Of a DNA stretch of 64,000 bases, positions 45,530-54,498 are shown piece by piece. The notes below the pieces were generated by a model. The model saw only the letters and a program-made list of their open reading frames with translations. It was not told the DNA's origin and searched no databases. The stretch is from assembly GCF_025452195.1 (NCBI RefSeq), contig NZ_CP104972.1, positions 186,001 to 250,000 of the forward strand, in the 5' to 3' direction. Origin of the DNA: Phyllobacterium zundukense. Lineage in GTDB: Bacteria; Pseudomonadota; Alphaproteobacteria; Rhizobiales; Rhizobiaceae. Positions within the stretch are counted from its first letter, which is position 1; every line of letters begins with the position of its first letter. Made by a program: the position numbers and the translations under genes.

Positions 45530-46921
45530 ATGACAAACGAGTTTTATGATCTCCTGATAATCGACGACATCTATCCGTCGAACTTCTCGCCATTTCGGAC
45601 AATAGAATATAATCATTATATGTGGTTTTTTGATGCGGCGGTCCTCTCCATGGAAGGCTCGCAACTCTGGATCGAGAACAGCAAAATTGGTGAGCATATT
45701 GAAAAGCTGGATTTGGATTCGAAGTATAAATCTCGCATTTCTTCCTTTCGAGACGGCCATAAGATTGGCGGAAAAATCGCCTACATTACGTTCCTCGGAA
45801 ATGCCTACAAGCTATTGCCTTATCTGACCGCACGTGGATTACCCTTTATACTTCAGCTGTATCCCGGCGGTGGGTTCGCGATAGACCAACCGGAAACTGA
45901 TGAAAAGCTGAAAGCTGTTTTGTTAAGTCCCCTTTGCAAAAAGGTGATAACCACTCAAACCATTACTAAAGATTACATTGTCGACAAAATCGGCTGCAGC
46001 CCGGAAAAGATTGAGTTCATCTTCGGTGGTGTATTCGATAGTCGAATTGATTTTGATTATTACCGAGACAAGGTAGTCTATGGGAAACATAAGGAGACAA
46101 TAGACCTCTGTTTCGTAGCTCATAAATATGGTGACGATCTCGTCTCGAAAGGGTACGACTATTTTTTAGAAGTCGCTCAGACGCTTGAGCAGAAATTCTC
46201 AAACTTACGGTTCCACGTTGTAGGAGATTACTCCCCTGGCGATATTCCCCTTGAAAATATAGCCAAGAAGACCACGTATTACGGTCGCCAACCGAGTTCA
46301 TTCTTCGCTGATTTCTATCCAAAAATGGACGCAATCGTGTCGTTCAACCGGCCCTTTGTTTTGATGCCAGGAGCCTTTGACGGGTTCCCGACGGGTGCTT
46401 GCTTGGAGGCCGGTTTTCGGGGAGTCGCTAACATTATAAACGATCCTCTTAACTTAAACATCGCGTTCAAGGACGGTGAAGATCTTTTAATACTAAACGA
46501 CGATTTTCAGAGTTCGATTGAGAAAATTTCTCGGCTGCTTGCTGACCAAAACGCTCTAATGAACTTGGGCGTTGGAACTTGGCGAGCTTTTCACCGCACT
46601 ATGGACCTAGATGCCCAGCTATGGGCCAGGACAAAGGTTATAGGTGACGAACTCTTGAAACACACTGCTCTTGTCGCTGTGGCTCCTTTTACTAAGAGTT
46701 CGCTCGACGGAGAACCACTCCGATTACAAACTCAAAACATTCTACACGAGAAAAATCACCTGCAGGCTGAACTCGATAGAGCTTTGAGCCGAATTGCCCG
46801 GCTAGATTCAGAGCTCAGTCAATGGCAGCGGGTCGTTGAGCATGTCTCCAAAGGCGTACCGTATAGAGCTTATGCAAAAGTCAAGGCGTTCGCTCGCCGA
46901 AATCTGAACTTTGGAGGTTAG
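45530..46921 (+). CDS. Glycosyltransferase, GT4-like, with C-terminal coiled coil
   Basis: A 463-residue protein with a GT-B-like fold by pattern: KVITTQTITKDYIVDKIGCSPEKIEFIFGGVFDSRIDF at the interdomain start, then LRFHVVGDY and a nucleotide-sugar site resembling FDGFPTGACLEAGFRGVANIIND with the E in the usual GT4 place. The last 60 residues are a coiled coil (QTQNILHEKNHLQAELDRALSRIARLDSELSQ), like the end of the upstream GT2 protein, so the enzymes may assemble together. Sugar and linkage unknown. Confidence 0.75.
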   Translation: MTNEFYDLLIIDDIYPSNFSPFRTIEYNHYMWFFDAAVLSMEGSQLWIENSKIGEHIEKLDLDSKYKSRISSFRDGHKIGGKIAYITFLGNAYKLLPYLTARGLPFILQLYPGGGFAIDQPETDEKLKAVLLSPLCKKVITTQTITKDYIVDKIGCSPEKIEFIFGGVFDSRIDFDYYRDKVVYGKHKETIDLCFVAHKYGDDLVSKGYDYFLEVAQTLEQKFSNLRFHVVGDYSPGDIPLENIAKKTTYYGRQPSSFFADFYPKMDAIVSFNRPFVLMPGAFDGFPTGACLEAGFRGVANIINDPLNLNIAFKDGEDLLILNDDFQSSIEKISRLLADQNALMNLGVGTWRAFHRTMDLDAQLWARTKVIGDELLKHTALVAVAPFTKSSLDGEPLRLQTQNILHEKNHLQAELDRALSRIARLDSELSQWQRVVEHVSKGVPYRAYAKVKAFARRNLNFGG

Positions 46922-46923
46922 TT

Positions 46924-48108
46924 GTGAGTACTGACAAGTATGCGGTCATTTTGGTGAGAGGCGACATCGATCGGTTCAAACACAATGTTCTTTTCGCCGG
47001 AGAACTGACGGCTGCGTTTAATCGAAAGCAGTGGCGAGCTCTGACTTTGGACTACATATTAGATAGTAAGGCCGTTTTTGCTGCCTTGCGGGATCCTCTC
47101 TGCAGTTTTTTTGTCACCTTCAACGGTTTCGGAACAGAATTGGAAATGCCAACGATTGAACCTGGCCGACTAGCGCCGGCGTTTGAAGCGTTTGGTAAAC
47201 CAGTACTAGATATAATGCACGACTGCCCAGTGCATGAAAGCATGCTGCATCAACTGAAATCGACCTACGCAGCCAGAAAGCTTTTCATTACAGATTACGC
47301 CTATGCCAGAATGGCATCCGATATTGGTGTCAAGAACGTCGTGTTTGTTCCGTCAATCACTTTTCCCACAGCTAAAAGGACTTTCAAGAGCCCCACCGTA
47401 AAAAACATTCGGATACTCTTTGCCGCAGGTTTTTCAGCGCCGAGTTACAGTCGCGACCGGTTTGACATCAGCACCACAAAAGGTCGGATATACCGCGACA
47501 TACTTGATCTGATAACAGCAAAATGCGGGGATAATTGGGCCTTAGACCCGTTGACTGAAGTGCTTAATGCGCTCGCTGATCTAGACATATTTTTCGCAGG
47601 TAGCAATCCAGATCATCGTTTTCTTCTGACTACCATAATCGATTACACGAAATTTGATCGTCGCGACAAAATCTTGTCGGCAATTAGGGATCTGCCCGTT
47701 ACGCTGGTCACAGATAGAGAAATTAATCCAGCAAAGTTGGGTTCAGACATGACAGTGCTCCCCGACCGATCGGCCACGGAAATTTTGCAATTGATGGCGA
47801 ATTCTTCGATAGTCTTGTCCCCCACTACCCATATGGCCGGATTTCACGAGCGTCCTCTGTCGGCATTCACGGTTGGATCGGCAGTAGTTTCAGCTCCATG
47901 CGGTCCACTTCAGGCAAGTTTTTCACATGGAAAGGATATACTGTTCTTTTCTGACCCGACCGAGCTTCGCCATTCACTACAAACACTTCTGTCTGACAAC
48001 GATTATTGTAATTCAATTGGACAGGCGGGCAAATTGAAAGCCTCAAATCTTTTCTCACCAGATAGGCTGATCGAGACAATGTTAAATTCCATCAGAAACT
48101 TGCAATAG
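46924..48108 (+). CDS. Glycosyltransferase of CgeB/Glyco_trans_1_2 type
   Basis: A 394-residue GT-B protein starting at GTG 46924 (GGAGG eight bases upstream). The C-terminal Glyco_trans_1_2-like segment reads ILQLMANSSIVLSPTTHMAGFHERPLSAFTVGSAVVSAPCGPLQASFSHGKDILFFSDPTELRHSLQTLLSD. The HERPL-type motif with a glutamate takes the role of the donor-binding Glu. Three bases after the previous gene, and the last of the plus-strand operon. Substrate unknown. Confidence 0.75.
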   Translation: MSTDKYAVILVRGDIDRFKHNVLFAGELTAAFNRKQWRALTLDYILDSKAVFAALRDPLCSFFVTFNGFGTELEMPTIEPGRLAPAFEAFGKPVLDIMHDCPVHESMLHQLKSTYAARKLFITDYAYARMASDIGVKNVVFVPSITFPTAKRTFKSPTVKNIRILFAAGFSAPSYSRDRFDISTTKGRIYRDILDLITAKCGDNWALDPLTEVLNALADLDIFFAGSNPDHRFLLTTIIDYTKFDRRDKILSAIRDLPVTLVTDREINPAKLGSDMTVLPDRSATEILQLMANSSIVLSPTTHMAGFHERPLSAFTVGSAVVSAPCGPLQASFSHGKDILFFSDPTELRHSLQTLLSDNDYCNSIGQAGKLKASNLFSPDRLIETMLNSIRNLQ

Positions 48109-48440
48109 GATAGAACACGGTCGTTTCAATAAGTTTACATTTCCCCCTCGCATCCCGTAGGAAACAAGGGGCTGATTTATTGACGGGGGGACATAGCTCA
48201 AGGCGGCGAACTGGGGTTCCTGCGCTCGTAATCTTCCCTCGCCTGCATTGTGGCTGTTAAAGCTGCAATTGCATTGCACATACAGACCTTGCCGTGTTGC
48301 AATCGATCGAGCCTCGTAAGCGTGTCATTCTGGAAGTTGGCGGCAGTGGCGTGGGCCGTGACCTGTTTCGTTTCCACTCCGGTAAGGCGGTCATTCACCT
48401 TTACAGATTGATCAATGGCCGTGGTTGCTGTCCGGACGTG
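48109..48440 (-). pseudogene. Coiled-coil fragment of unknown origin
   Basis: After the operon end an open minus-strand frame (48198-48440) reads as the tail of a helical protein (TAIDQSVKVNDRLTGVETKQVTAHATAANFQNDTLTRLDRLQ, then QAREDYERRNPSSPP). Its start merges into IS66 sequence, so it is a truncated gene. Small helical proteins of this look occur in rhizobial prophages, but I cannot name it. 48109-48197 holds nothing visible. Confidence 0.35.
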
Positions 48441-49150
48441 GTCAGGTCGAAGAACTTGCGTCTGGCGCAAGTCCAATCAACCACCGGCCATTCGCGAGGC
48501 TGCTTGCTGGGCGCGCACGGCTCTCGTAAAGATCGCGGAAGCCTGCATAGCCATCGGCACGGAGAAGTTTGCCAGATGTTCCATCGGGTGCTGACCTTTG
48601 CGATCCGGGCTATAGAAGTAACAAACGGCGGGCGACGCATTGTCACCCCAGGGACGTCCATCACGCACATAGGTCCATAGACGGCCTGTTTTTGTCTTGC
48701 CCTTTCCGGGTTCAAGTACCGGAACGGGTGTGTCATCCGCATGCAGTCGATCCGCAGCAAAAACATGCTCCTGTAATCTGGCGGTCAATGGCTGCATCGC
48801 TGCATCAGGGCGCTCGCCTTGCCGATCCAGTCCGCCATAGTGGAGCGGGAGAGTTCGATGCCTTCACGGGCGTAAATGTCCGATTGGCGATAGAGCGGCA
48901 GGTGATCACAATATTTGGCGACCAGCACATGGGCGAGGAGACCAGGTCCGGGTTTGCCACGCTCAATGGGGAGCGACGGCATCTTCGCCCTAATATCTGT
49001 ATCACAGCCCTTGCAAGCAAAGCGCGGCTGAATGTGGCGCACCACCCGGAAAGAGGCGGAACATAATCCAGCACTTCACTGACTGTTTCGCCCGTCTTGA
49101 TGAACTCCGAGCCGCCGCAGACGCACCAGCAATACGCCAACACCACACCG
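48440..49150 (-). pseudogene. IS66-family transposase (TnpC) fragment
   Basis: Minus-strand pieces in three frames add up to the middle of an IS66 TnpC. The first is CGGSEFIKTGETVSEVLDYVPP, then VRHIQPRFACKGCDTDIRAKMPSLPIERGKPGPGLLAHVLVAKYCDHLPLYRQSDIYAREGIELSRSTMADWIGKASALM. The next piece is QPLTARLQEHVFAADRLHADDTPVPVLEPGKGKTKTGRLWTYVRDGRPWGDN. The zinc-ribbon start and catalytic Asp region are recognisable, but at least two frameshifts occur and both ends are missing. The 5' end is cut by the IS21-type remnant. Confidence 0.8.
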
Positions 49151-49198
49151 GCGAGCTTGCTGAAGCAAGCTGCCGGCATCGAATCCAATACCCTAATC

Positions 49199-49459
49199 CT
49201 GGTTGAACGGTTGATGCGCGTTCGGCCCCACCCCCAGCAGAGCTACCGCGCTGCGCAAGGCGTTCTGTCGCTTTCCCGGCGCTATGGACCTGCTCGGATG
49301 AACGCCGCCTGCGAGCGGGCGCTGACGATCAATGCGCTCTGCTATTCCTCCGTCAGCACCATTCTCAAATCGGGTCTCGATCAGGCTCCGCCTGTCGATG
49401 AGCCGGTCAAGCCAGCCCCGCCGCACGGCAACATCCGCGGCAGTTCCTATTACCAGTGA
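49199..49459 (+). pseudogene. IS21-family IstA C-terminal fragment
   Basis: The segment [61 protein letters not shown] is the C-terminal end of IstA, the IS21 transposase, with the usual stop 19 bases before istB. The integrase core and DNA-binding regions are missing. The fragment begins at the junction with IS66 DNA. Confidence 0.8.
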
Positions 49460-49478
49460 AGAAAGGAAGACACGCAAC

Positions 49479-50255
49479 ATGCTCACACATCCACCCCTCG
49501 ATCAGATGCACGCACTCGGTCTGTCCGGCATGGCGACTGCATATCGTCACCTGGCCAATCAGTCTCAAGGCAACGATCTCAGCCGTGACGAGTGGCTCGG
49601 CTTGATGCTCGCCCGTGAGATGGCAGTCCGCAGCGACAAGCGCCTGACCAATCGCCACGCAACCGCCAAACTCCGCTTCCCCGACGCTTGCATCGGGAAT
49701 ATCGACCTCGCCGCCCATCGCGGCCTCGATCGCCGACAGCTTCTCTCACTGGCGCAAGGCGAATGGCTCAAGGCGCATGAGCATCTGATCCTCACCGGGC
49801 AAACGGGAACCGGAAGAACCTGGCTCGCCTGCGCCATCGGCCGGCAAGCGGCCCGTCTCGACTATTCCGTTCTCTATGTCCGAATGCCCCGCCTCTTTGA
49901 GGACCTGGCCCTGGCACGCCTCGACGGCCGCTTCCCTCGATTGATTGACAAGCTCGCCCGCGTTCAACTGCTGATCCTGGGCGATTGGGGAACGCATGCA
50001 CTTGCCGATCAGCAGCGGCTCGATCTGCTCGAAATCTTCGAAGAGCGCTACAGAAGGAAACCCACGCTCATTACCGCTCAACTGCCCGTGGCCCAGTGGC
50101 ATGAGATGATCGGCGAACCCACGCTTGCTGATGCCATCCTGGACCGCATCGTTCACAATGCACATCGTATTACGCTCGAAGGCGACAGCATGCGAAAGCA
50201 AAAAACGAGACCGCTCTTGACGGTACCCGCAAACCCGGAAATCAATAACCGGTAA
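49479..50255 (+). CDS. IS21-family helper ATPase IstB, active site altered
   Basis: 258 residues from the ATG at 49479 (GAAAGGAAG upstream). Overall an intact IstB AAA+ helper protein, which normally loads the IstA transposase onto target DNA. The Walker A, however, reads GQTGTGRT: Arg113 replaces the nucleotide-binding lysine. The Walker B reads LLILGDWG, with Gly168 in place of the first Asp. With its partner istA reduced to a fragment it is most likely non-functional and decaying by substitution. Confidence 0.85.
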   Translation: MLTHPPLDQMHALGLSGMATAYRHLANQSQGNDLSRDEWLGLMLAREMAVRSDKRLTNRHATAKLRFPDACIGNIDLAAHRGLDRRQLLSLAQGEWLKAHEHLILTGQTGTGRTWLACAIGRQAARLDYSVLYVRMPRLFEDLALARLDGRFPRLIDKLARVQLLILGDWGTHALADQQRLDLLEIFEERYRRKPTLITAQLPVAQWHEMIGEPTLADAILDRIVHNAHRITLEGDSMRKQKTRPLLTVPANPEINNR

Positions 50256-50345
50256 CACTCAACCAGGCGAACGAAAGTCGATCCCGAGAAACTGTCCGGG
50301 AATTAGTGAACCGACTGTCCGGGATTTACCGGAACCGATGTCCCT
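50256..50345. repeat. IS21-type right end with repeated ACTGTCCGGGA
   Basis: ACTGTCCGGGA occurs at about 50290 and again at about 50311, followed by TTTACCGGAACCG. Multiple short repeats inside the end are a feature of IS21 elements. The exact boundary with the IS66 fragment is not clear by eye. Confidence 0.55.
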
Positions 50346-50349
50346 TTAA

Positions 50350-50563
50350 TCCGAAATCCGCATAGAAACGTCACATCTGTCCGCGCCTCGGTGGGTTCTT
50401 GCCGCATTTGTTTCCGCCAGGAATATATCTGTTGCGGAACGATATCGTGCCGTCGGGCGACTTCGACAATACTTTGTCCGCTCGAAGCCACGTCGGCCAA
50501 GATATCCAACTTCTGCTTGTCCGACCAAATGCGCCGATGTTCCCGGCCCGTCAAAATCTCCAT
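50350..50563 (-). pseudogene. IS66-family TnpA (helix-turn-helix) fragment
   Basis: Starting at MEILTGREHRRIWSD (ATG 50563) this has the small DNA-binding TnpA reading: KLDILADVASSGQSIVEVARRHDIVPQQIYSWRKQMRQE, a helix-turn-helix protein. TnpA normally precedes tnpB and tnpC. Here the IS21-type remnant cuts it, tnpB is absent, and tnpC pieces continue beyond the IS21 DNA in the same orientation, so one IS66 was split and partly deleted. Confidence 0.75.
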
Positions 50564-50585
50564 ACGTCCCATCGTTCACCTTCGA

Positions 50586-50615
50586 TACATCGTTAACTCC
50601 GTATTTAACGATGTA
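50586..50615. repeat. Perfect 11-bp inverted repeat upstream of IS66 tnpA
   Basis: TACATCGTTAA and its complement TTAACGATGTA with an 8-base spacer (CTCCGTAT), 23 bases before the tnpA fragment start. Size and spacing fit either a repressor operator or an RNA hairpin over the transposase leader. There is no poly-T on either side, so a terminator is unlikely. Confidence 0.6.
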
Positions 50616-51060
50616 ACTTCAGTGCTTCGCAGAAAATCTCAAAGGCAGGATCACCGGACGTTTACGACGCATGATGGAAAACTGCGTCATCCAGCTTTCA
50701 AAGGAATACGTGAAACGGCTGACAACGCCGAAGTTTACGAGATTGACGGGAAATAACGCCTTCAGAGCAGCGTTGTCCGGACGACATTGACGCTCATGGC
50801 AACCGGGGCTCAGCACTTTTGGTGGACAACACGCCGGACCCCGCCGCTAGGGTAGCGGAGATTTTTTGTTGTGGCCGAATGCCTGTCCCGAAGTGGAGGT
50901 GTTATCCCGCGACTGCATTGCCAAATTCTTTCGACGGGTTTCTTCGTCAAATTGATAACGTCGCGCTCCACGGCAGTTAGCTTGATAGTCGTCTTCCGCC
51001 ATGCGTGTAGTATAAACCAGGACAGCCTAAGCGCGAGTTTACCTGGACGCTAAAACCTTA
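50616..51060. other. Intergenic region without a recognisable gene
   Basis: 445 bases between the IS66 remnant and the end of the minus-strand glycosylation genes. Short frames on both strands (for example 50871-51053 plus) lack start signals and recognisable content. It probably contains the outer end of the IS66 element and debris. Confidence 0.4.
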
Positions 51061-51210
51061 TCAGCCCGTCAATATGGCATCGTCAAACCGTCTTGGATCG
51101 TCAATCGGCCAAATATCCCCAACCTGCAAGGAGGACTCGATCAAAGTGTCTGCTCGCCCGCGGTAATAACATTCTGGCTCGCAGTCGTGATCCGGCTCCC
51201 AAGTTTTCAT
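51061..51210 (-). CDS. Small acidic protein, 49 residues, coupled to the methyltransferase
   Basis: The ATG (51208-51210) overlaps the TGA of the methyltransferase by one base (TGATG), the common sign of coupled translation. The product, MKTWEPDHDCEPECYYRGRA followed by DTLIESSLQVGDIWPIDDPRRFDD, is acidic with two cysteines. I do not recognise it, and it could be the tail of a lost enzyme. Last gene of the minus-strand unit. Confidence 0.45.
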   Translation of the reverse strand: MKTWEPDHDCEPECYYRGRADTLIESSLQVGDIWPIDDPRRFDDAILTG

Positions 51211-51992
51211 CAAAGCCAATATTTTACTGAAATATCGAAGCTGGAAATGAAACTGTCCGCCTTCGAAATTTTCAAATTGCTCCAATAACTGTCATATGAT
51301 GCTCGGTCGATATCGCCTTCGGAAAATTCGTCGCAAATCTTATCGTAAATATCCTCCTTATTGGCGCGGTCAGGGTTGAGGTTGGTGATAAGGACCAGCC
51401 CAGTGGGAGCGCAATCAAAGACCTCTATTTTCAACTCGGGGCAATATTTGCGCAATGCAGGGACGATTTTCCACACGTCCCCAGTCCAGAATTGACTAAA
51501 GGAATTGGATTGCGCCCGGCGCGGATCATCCGGATCCCTCACAGTCATATTAAAACCCGGAGGAAGGCAATCATGTAACGCAATGATAGAGTTGCGTCTG
51601 CAATAACGTTCGGTATTGAAGAAATCCCGCAGCAGAAACTCAAATAGGTGCATTCCATCAAGGAATGCCAAGTCTATTTTGTCGCCAAGGATTGCAACTG
51701 GATCGTAGTGCCGAAAGAAAGAGTCACTTCCTTCTTGTATGAATGTACAGGACGGCTTGATTCCCAGTACGTTGTTTGTGACTTGAAAAAAGGGATCGAC
51801 GGCAAGCGACCGGCACGATGAAAGTGCGAGAGTTCCCCCGGTTAGTGTTCCTATCTCGAAATAGGTTTTCGGCTTCAGGTTTTCGTGAAGCTTAAGCAAA
51901 AACGTAGTGTAGAACAGACCAGCAACCTCATCAGAGTGATCTACAGCTGCATCTTCAATGATCGCCTTTCCTTGTTCAACTTTAACTTTCAC
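51210..51992 (-). CDS. Class I SAM-dependent methyltransferase
   Basis: About 260 residues from the GTG at 51990-51992, which overlaps the stop of the large glycosyltransferase (GTGAAAGTTAA); an upstream ATG at 52064 would overlap by 83 bases. The SAM site is KTYFEIGTLTGGTLALS near residue 37 and the Asp-containing strand is KIDLAFLDGMHLFEFLLRDFFNTERYCRRNSIIALHDCLPPG. It is the Methyltransf_24 type seen in polysaccharide gene clusters. Likely O-methylation of a glycan residue. Confidence 0.8.
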   Translation of the reverse strand: MKVKVEQGKAIIEDAAVDHSDEVAGLFYTTFLLKLHENLKPKTYFEIGTLTGGTLALSSCRSLAVDPFFQVTNNVLGIKPSCTFIQEGSDSFFRHYDPVAILGDKIDLAFLDGMHLFEFLLRDFFNTERYCRRNSIIALHDCLPPGFNMTVRDPDDPRRAQSNSFSQFWTGDVWKIVPALRKYCPELKIEVFDCAPTGLVLITNLNPDRANKEDIYDKICDEFSEGDIDRASYDSYWSNLKISKADSFISSFDISVKYWL

Positions 51993-54498
51993 TTTGCGTA
52001 GCCTTAATATTTGTTTCAATTGATGTTCGCCCTTCTCCGCCCTCACGTTCGTAGACATTCTCATCGGATAACTTCCGGCCTATCGCCGACGAAACAGCTT
52101 CTAACCAACCTCGGCCGAAGGTCTGATCGGGTTCAAGGTAAGTTCCTTCTGCCCACTCGTTCCAAGCGTTTACAAAAACAGCATCCTCCGCAACGGGCTT
52201 CTCATTCATAATTTGCAGAACAGTGGCGCGCAGCCACCGCCTGAAGCTCGCAGGGCTTGCACCAAGAAAAATGTGGGCATCTTTGCCTCTACGCGCGGTA
52301 TTATCCCAGCCCATGGTTACCCCTCGGTAGCGCTTCGGGCCGCGTTGCTCAGACATCGCGTCTACAGCGGCATCCACTGTATAATTATAATTATAGCCGT
52401 TGATGGAGTCACCAGTTTCGATCGATCTGGTAGTTTCTGGTGCCGTAGGAATGTTGTGGGGAGGGAATTCAAAATATCCGTCCAATCCCAGATCTGACGG
52501 GTTGTCTGGTAACTCGGCGTCATCGCCAAGACGTAACCATCCACCGATAATCTGAACATCGGTGATGCGATTCCGCAATAACTCAGCACGTAGTTTTTCG
52601 AGAGCCAGTTTGGCGTTAGGTATGTGCTGTACGCGGTAGATGGCAACGCAGCGTTTGCCTGAAATTCTCAAGTACCGATCATCCTGCAAAAGCGGCAAAA
52701 TGTCAGCCGCGAATTTCAACTCCCATCCGTCTTCATAGGTTTGAGGTATGATCGTCTCCTTGGACAGACCATCCCAATTTCGGCTCCATGGTTCATTTGC
52801 CCAGCAAATCATGAAAGGAAAATCTGGCTGACCTGCCCGCAGAACGCTCTCCAATGGCGTTTCAAGAACTTTGCGACCGTTAAACCAGTAATAGTAGTAA
52901 CAAAACGCAGATATGCCGTAGGCTTTCGCCAAACTAGCCTGCTGTTCGCGAATTTCCGGAAGGCGCAGGTCGTAGAATCCTAGCTCTGAAGGAAGCTTGG
53001 GCTGGCGATGATACTTACATTGCGGCTGGGCCCTTGTAACGTTTGTCCATTCAGTGAAGCCTTTTCCCCACACTCGATCATTCTCAGGGATTGGGTGAAA
53101 CTGTGGTAGATAGTTTGCGATAATAAGAGGCGGCTTCGCCCGATCAGCTTGTCGCGAACCATTTTCAAGATCAGTGTTCGTCGTAATTCTCATGCCGGCG
53201 TTGTGGCAAGCGACGCTAAATAGCCGTTCTACAGCGTGCGCCAAATTCCCATCGATACCAATCGGTTCTGGCTCAAAATCATCGAAGTTTAATTTCAAGC
53301 TATCAACTTCTCGCAAAAGGAACGGCCTAATCCAAAATACGGACCCCCCCGCAAATTCCTGTTCGTAAACCTCGGTCGAGAGACCAAACCACGGCAGGTA
53401 CTTTCCAAGGTGTGCTTCGTTACCTGCCCAATATTCGCGACCTTTGTATTTTGCACCATCTGCGACGTGCATTCCCATGTCCGGATCAGCGTCAAATGCG
53501 GCCAATATCGTGGTGACCCGATCTGTATCCCTCAACACTCCGTCGACCAGGTGTTGCCGCCACTCTCCTCCACCTTCACGGTAAACGCTTTTCTTTGAAT
53601 GCAGCTTACAAATGTAATCGTATTGATAGAGAACGCCTGTAGCGACTATCTCGAGAAAAGGAATGATGTCCCTTCCATGGTTGTCGCACTGAATAATTTG
53701 CGCATCTGGAAATGTCTGGCGAATTCGATCCGCAAAGGGAGCATTTTCCTCACCTACCAGTGACACGAACAAATCGAACGCCTCTGGTATATCCATAATC
53801 GAATCCGATAGTTCGTCCCATAAGTCTGTATAATATAAATGCATGACAACCGCGATGCGAGCAGTTGGCTTGAATTCCTTAAGCAAAAGACGATCTGACC
53901 TTAGCATCGGCTCCACCCACTGGGAGTTCTTGTCTCGAAAAAACGCAGATGGACGGTGTATTACTTTCCCCTCAATCGTTGCGACGGAACTTTCGTCACT
54001 GTTTACAATGGCAATGGCCGATGGCGCGGATTCAAGCGGTGGGTTTTGCTCTCGGGATGGCACAATCCTAGTTAGGGCACTGATCGGACTGCGCATTAGT
54101 GTGCGAACCGGCCGTGGAATAACACGAGCAATTTTACGCACAGGTCCCAATGCCCTCCACAACGTCGATGAGCGCAAAGCCAGCAATTCACTTTGAACAG
54201 TCTCTCGATCCCTCTGAGCGGCATCTATCATTCGGTCGCGGTCCAGAAGCTCTGCTCTGAGCTCTCGATTTTGACTACGTGATGCCTTCAATGAAGCGCG
54301 GAGTTCGGTGACGCGTCTTAATTGGGTGGCTCCGCGTCCAGGTCCCTTCGTAACGGACGGGCTCTCAGTGGTTCGCTCTAGTATACGCGCAAGCGTTATG
54401 GCCTGCTCTCTCCAAAGGAAAAGCTCAGCATCCGGCTGCTCGGCTCGTAGCTCTGCGTCAGCCATTTGCACCGGCTTATCAGCTTTTGTCATTGTCAA
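51982..54498 (-). CDS. Bifunctional glycosyltransferase, RgpF-WbsX fusion
   Basis: An 838-residue protein. Residues 1-110 are a coiled coil. Residues about 205-455 are a rhamnan-synthesis-F (RgpF) domain (RIAVVMHLYYTDLWDELSDSI, CKLHSKKSVYREGGGEWRQHLVDGV, EFAGGSVFWIRPFLLREVDSL). Residues about 470-800 are a WbsX (GT99-like) domain (LIIANYLPQFHPIPENDRVWGKGFTEWTNV, YYWFNGRKVLETPLESVL, CWANEPWSRNWDG, NAWNEWAEGTYLEP). RgpF proteins act in rhamnose-glucose polymer assembly and WbsX in O-antigen elongation. Linked with the GT61 gene (20-base overlap) and the methyltransferase. Confidence 0.9.
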   Translation of the reverse strand: MTMTKADKPVQMADAELRAEQPDAELFLWREQAITLARILERTTESPSVTKGPGRGATQLRRVTELRASLKASRSQNRELRAELLDRDRMIDAAQRDRETVQSELLALRSSTLWRALGPVRKIARVIPRPVRTLMRSPISALTRIVPSREQNPPLESAPSAIAIVNSDESSVATIEGKVIHRPSAFFRDKNSQWVEPMLRSDRLLLKEFKPTARIAVVMHLYYTDLWDELSDSIMDIPEAFDLFVSLVGEENAPFADRIRQTFPDAQIIQCDNHGRDIIPFLEIVATGVLYQYDYICKLHSKKSVYREGGGEWRQHLVDGVLRDTDRVTTILAAFDADPDMGMHVADGAKYKGREYWAGNEAHLGKYLPWFGLSTEVYEQEFAGGSVFWIRPFLLREVDSLKLNFDDFEPEPIGIDGNLAHAVERLFSVACHNAGMRITTNTDLENGSRQADRAKPPLIIANYLPQFHPIPENDRVWGKGFTEWTNVTRAQPQCKYHRQPKLPSELGFYDLRLPEIREQQASLAKAYGISAFCYYYYWFNGRKVLETPLESVLRAGQPDFPFMICWANEPWSRNWDGLSKETIIPQTYEDGWELKFAADILPLLQDDRYLRISGKRCVAIYRVQHIPNAKLALEKLRAELLRNRITDVQIIGGWLRLGDDAELPDNPSDLGLDGYFEFPPHNIPTAPETTRSIETGDSINGYNYNYTVDAAVDAMSEQRGPKRYRGVTMGWDNTARRGKDAHIFLGASPASFRRWLRATVLQIMNEKPVAEDAVFVNAWNEWAEGTYLEPDQTFGRGWLEAVSSAIGRKLSDENVYEREGGEGRTSIETNIKATQSES

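Noticed and set aside
41599..48108. Complete O-antigen operon
   Set aside because: No flippase, polymerase, ABC transporter or chain-length gene is present; the O-antigen role remains possible only if these are elsewhere.
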